Positions 5,360-9,426 of a stretch of 9,426 nt of DNA are shown here, piece by piece. Source of the stretch: CAYLYU01 sp964501925 (GTDB taxonomy: Bacteria > Pseudomonadota > Zetaproteobacteria > Mariprofundales > Mariprofundaceae); assembly GCA_964501925.1 (NCBI GenBank), contig CAZCTM010000046.1, positions 1 through 9,426 on the forward strand. Direction: 5' to 3'. The notes under the pieces are model-generated. The model was not told where the DNA came from, did no database searches, and saw only the letters and a program-made list of their open reading frames with translations. A program made the translations under genes and the position numbers. The number at the start of each line of letters is the position of its first letter. Position 1 is the stretch's first letter.

Positions 5360-6205
5360 TCACAGTGAAAGGATGACCGGGCAACCCAGATTCCGGATGC
5401 GCCGGGCAAACTCCCGCATCCAGGATTCACTCAGCGGGGAGATGTCTTCCGCCTCCTGCTGCATGGATGGCCGCGCAAGACCATAAAGCAGCACCCCTTC
5501 AAGCGGAATATGCTCTGCCATCAGTTCCTTCAGGAAGGCAAGATAGGCAATCATCTCCTCCTCGGCAGGTGGCCTGCCCTTCCAGCGATGCATGCAGGTC
5601 TGAATCCAGGTCGGGCAGAGCTGCGCCGCGGCCAGAATCGCGCCTTTCAGCTGCCGGGGCTTGAGTGAAACACCATTAATTCTCTGAATATCCTCAGCCC
5701 GGACGCGGTCAACCTTGATCCACACCTCTCCGCCGCAGCGGCCGATACGCCGGATTCCGGCCATGACATGAGGCTGCCTCATATAGGACCCATTGGTAAT
5801 CAATATGAGCCTGATCCGCCCCTTCAGGGAAAATTCGTCCATCACCCGCTCGATGATCTCGACGACCTCCTCAAACTGGCTGCTGCTGGTCGGTTCACCG
5901 TTGCCGGAAATGGCGATATCGGACAGCCGCCGGAATCCATCGGGCACACTCTCCTTCATGAAGGAACCGCCAAGCAGTTCCTGCAAGAACTGTTGCAACT
6001 CCATCGCCAGTAACTGAAGATCAATCCTGGGTGCCGAGCCACGCCTGAGATTCGGAACCTGGCAATAGACGCAATGCCAGTTGCAGGCGTTGTTGGGGTT
6101 AAGGTTTATGCCAACGGACACCCCCCCGCTGCGACGCGAAATAACGGGGTAGACGTAATTCAGGCCGGCAATGCCGCGGTCATGATTACGTGTACTCAAT
6201 TTCAT
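5360..6205 (-). CDS. Radical SAM protein, COG0731 (TYW1-like) group
   Basis: Length 281 aa. Radical SAM enzymes use a [4Fe-4S] cluster to split S-adenosylmethionine and start radical chemistry. The cluster motif CNWHCVYC places cysteines at 41, 45 and 48, i.e. CxxxCxxC. The SAM-binding segment SGNGEPT is at 100-106, followed by barrel strands LILITNGS (133-140) and VWIKVD (161-166). Overall arrangement and length fit the COG0731 group, whose archaeal/eukaryotic members make the wyosine base of tRNA-Phe. Bacteria generally lack wyosine, so substrate and reaction here are unknown. No extra C-terminal cluster domain (SPASM-like Cys set) is seen. The start at 6205 has GGAAGG 5 nt ahead; upstream in-frame ATG (6220) and TTG (6223) lack such a site. 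It is divergent from mfd and separated from the ATPase gene by 178 bp, so no operon partner hints at its role. Confidence 0.87.
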   Translation of the reverse strand: MKLSTRNHDRGIAGLNYVYPVISRRSGGVSVGINLNPNNACNWHCVYCQVPNLRRGSAPRIDLQLLAMELQQFLQELLGGSFMKESVPDGFRRLSDIAISGNGEPTSSSQFEEVVEIIERVMDEFSLKGRIRLILITNGSYMRQPHVMAGIRRIGRCGGEVWIKVDRVRAEDIQRINGVSLKPRQLKGAILAAAQLCPTWIQTCMHRWKGRPPAEEEMIAYLAFLKELMAEHIPLEGVLLYGLARPSMQQEAEDISPLSESWMREFARRIRNLGCPVILSL

Positions 6206-6257
6206 GGGCGCCTTCCGCATCAAAACAGTGTAATATTAATCGCAGCAAACAGCACGC
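6206..6257. promoter_or_regulatory. 52-bp divergent promoter region (radical SAM gene / mfd)
   Basis: Both genes must start transcription in or near this short gap. Its centre holds the self-complementary TAATATTA (6231-6238), which gives a -10-like TAATAT on both strands. I find no good -35 box at 16-18 bp in either direction, so the exact promoters are unresolved. The GGAAGG ribosome site of the radical SAM gene lies at 6216-6211. Confidence 0.4.
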
Positions 6258-9200
6258 ATGGCTGACAAGCGCTCTTTTCGGCATGATTTCACCTTGATGC
6301 ATATCTCACGCAAAAATATCCCGACCGGGCTTGCCTGGCTGCTGGCGGAGTCCGCCCGCAGGCCGGGTTTGCGCGTCTTTATCTGCCGCGACCTGAGAAG
6401 TTACCGTCTCCTGTCCGAAGAAACCGCCTTCTTTCTGCAGGATGCCCCGGAACTTCTGTGGCGCTTTCCCGCCTGGGAAATGCTTCCCTATGATCACGTC
6501 AGCCCGCACCGAGAGATCGTGGGCGAACGCCTGTCCACCCTCGCCCGCCTGATTCGTGAACCCGAGCCGTCGGGCATCCTGCTTACCGCCCTTCCGGCAT
6601 GGATGCAGCGTATCCCGCCGCCTGAAATCATCAGCGCCCATGTATGGCGTATCTCGGTCGGCGACCAACTGGATCTGGGCCGACTCAGAACAAATCTGAC
6701 ACTGGCCGGTCTGCAATCCGTCGATCGGGTCATGACAAAAGGGGAATATGCCCTGCGAGGCGGCCTGCTGGACATCTGGCCGGCAACGGAGGAGTTGCCC
6801 CTGCGACTGGATCTTTTCGGTGATGAAATTGAGTCCATCCGCCGTTTCGACCCGGAAACCCAGCGTTCGGGTGAAGAACTCTCACACTTCATTTCCGTCC
6901 CGGTGCGTGAAGTGATCCTCGACGAGGCGGGAAGAAAGCGTTTTTCTGCCGCATTCCGCCAGCGTTTTCCCCATCTGCGAAAGCATTCCATGCTTGCCGC
7001 CGTCAGTGCCGGCCGATCCCATCCCGGTATTGAGTCTCTGCTGCCGCTGGCCTATGAACGTTGTTGCCGCCTACAGGACTATCTTCCCGACGGGGCTGAA
7101 ATCGTGGCCGACGAGGACATCGAGCGGGCCAGGGAGGATTTTGCCAGCCAGGTCCGAAGCCAGTTCGAGCTGGTTCGTCTGAGCAAGGCCCCGGTTGTTG
7201 CACCCCAGGAACTCTATGCCACAGAAACACCTGTTCATGCCGGCCAGATCTCCGGCATCGGCACGATCAGCCCCCCACCGGATATTATCCATCATCAGCA
7301 TGACAAACGACCTCTGCACAGCCTGTTGTCTGAACTCAGGGCGTCACTGGATGAAGGCTGGCGGATCATGCTCGTGGCTCATGGCCTGGGGCAACAGGAG
7401 AGGATGATCGAGGTTGTCCGGGAACTGGGGATCGAGATCTGCCAATGCCATGGTTTGCACGACTTCGGGCAGGCGAGACTGGGTACGGCCATTGGCCTGC
7501 TGGCGTCCGGGTTCTCGCTTCCACGGCGGAAAATCATCTTGCTTACCGGCCGGGAGTTGCTGGGGCAGCGACTGCCTCGCAGGAGAGGCAAGGCATCAAC
7601 CCGGACGCATGCCGAGCTGTTCAGCAGCCTGCGGGAACTTAAGTACGGGGATCTGGTGGTCCATGAGGACCATGGTGTCGGCCGCTACCTGGGCCTGACT
7701 TCCATCGAGGACAATGGTATCCAGGCCGATTTTCTGCACATCGAATACGCCGATCAGGCCGCCATCCATCTGCCGGTTGAGGGCCTGGACCGGCTGCACC
7801 GTTTCATCGGTGAGGAAACACCATCACTGGACAAGCTTGGATCCAGGCGATGGAAGCGAACCAGGGAGCGCGTCCGGCGAGATATCCTGGCTCTGGCCCA
7901 TGAGATCATCGCCCTTGAAGCGCGACGCAAGTCCCACAAACGCAGGCCTTATCGCTTGCAGGGAGACCAGCTGACCGCCTTCGAGGAGTTTGTCGCACGT
8001 TTTCCGTTCGAGGAAACGGATGATCAGGCGAAAGCGATCCGGGAAACCCTGAATGACCTGGCCGCTGAAAGGCCCATGGACCGCGTGATCTGCGGTGACG
8101 TGGGTTTCGGCAAGACCGAGATCGCCCTGCGCGCCGCCTTTGTGGTCGCCAGGTCGGGAAAGCAGGTCGTCCTTTTGGCCCCCACAACCGTGCTTGCAAA
8201 TCAGCATTTTTCCACTTTCTGCGAGCGCTTTGCCGGCATGGAATTTGATATCGTCGGGATAAACCGCTTGCAGACCCGATCGCAGCTTGAAAACTCGCTG
8301 GAGAAGATTCGTTCCGGGGAAGCTGATATCGTGATTGGCACCCACCGGCTTCTGTCCTCCGATGTCCGGTTCAGGGACCTTGGACTTGTCATCGTGGACG
8401 AGGAACACCGGTTTGGCGTCAGTCACAAGGAAAAACTCAAAAAACTGCATGAGGGAATCGATCTGCTTACCCTCTCAGCCACACCGATCCCGCGCACTCT
8501 CAACCAGGCCCTTTCCGGGCTGCGATCGGTCAGCATCATCAACACACCACCGGAAGAGCGCGAGGCCATCCGCACCATGATCAGCAGCTACGACAAGGGG
8601 CTGGTCCGCGAAGCCATCCGGCGTGAACTCTTCAGGGGCGGCCAGATCTATTACGTGCATAACCATGTCAAGAGCATCCGACGCATTGCATCCACCCTGG
8701 CCGATGAAGTTCCGGAAGCGGAAATCGGCATTGCCCATGGCCAGATGTCACCGTCCGAACTGGACCGGCAGATGCTCGCCTTCTATGAAGGGAAATTGCA
8801 TATCCTGGTCTGCACGACCATCATCGAATCGGGCCTGGATGTGCCCAACGCCAACACCCTGATCGTGGAGCGTGCCGACCTGCTCGGGCTTGCCCAGCTC
8901 CATCAGATTCGTGGACGTGTCGGCAGAAGCCATCATCAGGCCTACGCCTACTTTTTTACCCCGCCCCCCCAGGCGATGACCCGTGAGGCACGGCAGCGTC
9001 TCGAGGCGATCGCCGAACACAGTGAACTCGGATCCGGGTTCTGGCTGGCCCGCCGGGACATGGAAATCCGCGGCGCCGGCAACCTGCTCGGGGCCGAACA
9101 GAGCGGTCACATAGACGCCCTCGGCCTGGATCTTTACCTCGAACTGCTGTCCGAGGCCCTGGATGAGGCGCGAGGCGGGGAAAAACCCGCCCACCGTCCG

Positions 9201-9426
9201 GTGGAAATCCACCTGAACCTCTCGGCCATCCTGCCGCCTGATTATATCCCCCAGATCCCCGAGCGACTGGCCCTGTACCGCAGGCTGGCAAGGGCGGACA
9301 GCGATGAGCGGATCGATGAGCTGCGTGAAGAGATCATCGATCGTTTCGGCAGGATGCCGGCAGAGGCAGCCTGTTGCCTGAATCTCGCCCGAATTCGCTG
9401 GCGCGCATCGGCCATGCGGCTGAACA
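6258..9426 (+). CDS. mfd: Transcription-repair coupling factor Mfd (3' end outside window)
   Basis: The frame is open for 1056 codons to the window edge. Mfd is a DNA translocase that pushes or removes stalled RNA polymerase and recruits UvrA to start nucleotide excision repair. Residues about 1-350 are the UvrB-like module: FPAWEMLPYD (70-79), then RGGLLDIWP and LDLFGDEIESIRRFDPETQR. The RNA polymerase-interacting domain starts near 460 (GDLVVHEDHGVGRY, 464-477). The helicase motor has Walker A GDVGFGKTE (613-621), DEEH (714-717), LSATPIPRTL (739-748) and QIRGRVGR (883-890). The C-terminal TRCF domain starts near 980, and about 75 residues of it are inside; E. coli Mfd has 1148 aa, so roughly 90-100 residues are missing. 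The module's first segment lacks a Walker A, as is normal for Mfd. An in-frame TAA 21 nt upstream limits the start to the ATG at 6258 or later. No Shine-Dalgarno is obvious before it. Confidence 0.96.
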   Translation, partial: MADKRSFRHDFTLMHISRKNIPTGLAWLLAESARRPGLRVFICRDLRSYRLLSEETAFFLQDAPELLWRFPAWEMLPYDHVSPHREIVGERLSTLARLIREPEPSGILLTALPAWMQRIPPPEIISAHVWRISVGDQLDLGRLRTNLTLAGLQSVDRVMTKGEYALRGGLLDIWPATEELPLRLDLFGDEIESIRRFDPETQRSGEELSHFISVPVREVILDEAGRKRFSAAFRQRFPHLRKHSMLAAVSAGRSHPGIESLLPLAYERCCRLQDYLPDGAEIVADEDIERAREDFASQVRSQFELVRLSKAPVVAPQELYATETPVHAGQISGIGTISPPPDIIHHQHDKRPLHSLLSELRASLDEGWRIMLVAHGLGQQERMIEVVRELGIEICQCHGLHDFGQARLGTAIGLLASGFSLPRRKIILLTGRELLGQRLPRRRGKASTRTHAELFSSLRELKYGDLVVHEDHGVGRYLGLTSIEDNGIQADFLHIEYADQAAIHLPVEGLDRLHRFIGEETPSLDKLGSRRWKRTRERVRRDILALAHEIIALEARRKSHKRRPYRLQGDQLTAFEEFVARFPFEETDDQAKAIRETLNDLAAERPMDRVICGDVGFGKTEIALRAAFVVARSGKQVVLLAPTTVLANQHFSTFCERFAGMEFDIVGINRLQTRSQLENSLEKIRSGEADIVIGTHRLLSSDVRFRDLGLVIVDEEHRFGVSHKEKLKKLHEGIDLLTLSATPIPRTLNQALSGLRSVSIINTPPEEREAIRTMISSYDKGLVREAIRRELFRGGQIYYVHNHVKSIRRIASTLADEVPEAEIGIAHGQMSPSELDRQMLAFYEGKLHILVCTTIIESGLDVPNANTLIVERADLLGLAQLHQIRGRVGRSHHQAYAYFFTPPPQAMTREARQRLEAIAEHSELGSGFWLARRDMEIRGAGNLLGAEQSGHIDALGLDLYLELLSEALDEARGGEKPAHRPVEIHLNLSAILPPDYIPQIPERLALYRRLARADSDERIDELREEIIDRFGRMPAEAACCLNLARIRWRASAMRLN

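Noticed and set aside
7824..8450. 208-aa minus-strand open frame, with others at 8748-9212 and 6494-6991
   Set aside because: They are antisense to mfd, whose frame is uninterrupted and carries all motor motifs.

Overview
The window looks like a moderately GC-rich proteobacterial chromosome segment, most likely from a gammaproteobacterium. The grounds are the general look of Mfd, a PilB/GspE-like ATPase with MshEN-type motifs, and a tRNA gene with an encoded CCA end. This assignment is inference; no marker fixes genus. I see no insertion sequence, integrase, CRISPR array or phage gene.

Layout. (1) 1-248: a non-coding leader with small hairpins and a weak candidate promoter. (2) 273-2588 (+): a secreted SBBP-repeat protein with signal peptide, N-terminal DUF7948-like domain, seven propeller blades and a C-terminal beta-rich module flanked by two cysteines. 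Its six regular blades fall into two copies of a 543-bp three-blade unit, so it has a higher-order internal duplication. (3) 2589-2940: a terminator candidate for that gene, then on the minus strand a tRNA with anticodon CAU, its strong sigma70-type promoter and its terminator. (4) 2941-5181 (-): an orphan type II secretion/type IV pilus-type assembly ATPase with an extra N-terminal domain and four MshEN-like half-motifs (candidate cyclic-di-GMP sensor). A 13-codon upstream ORF with a good Shine-Dalgarno sequence stops 4 nt before its start. (5) 5360-6205 (-): a radical SAM protein resembling COG0731 (TYW1-like), function unknown in bacteria. (6) 6258-9426 (+): the first 1056 codons of mfd, the transcription-repair coupling factor, running off the right edge. 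This is a long uninterrupted frame; only the C-terminal part of the last domain is missing.

The genes do not form one pathway. The SBBP gene converges with the minus-strand block (tRNA, ATPase, radical SAM), and the radical SAM gene diverges from mfd across 52 bp. The ATPase has no pilin, PilC, PilD or secretin gene beside it, so it probably serves a machine encoded elsewhere. I found no convincing new multi-gene system. The points most worth a second look are the three-blade duplication, the domain make-up and leader ORF of the orphan ATPase, and the uncharacterised radical SAM gene next to mfd.
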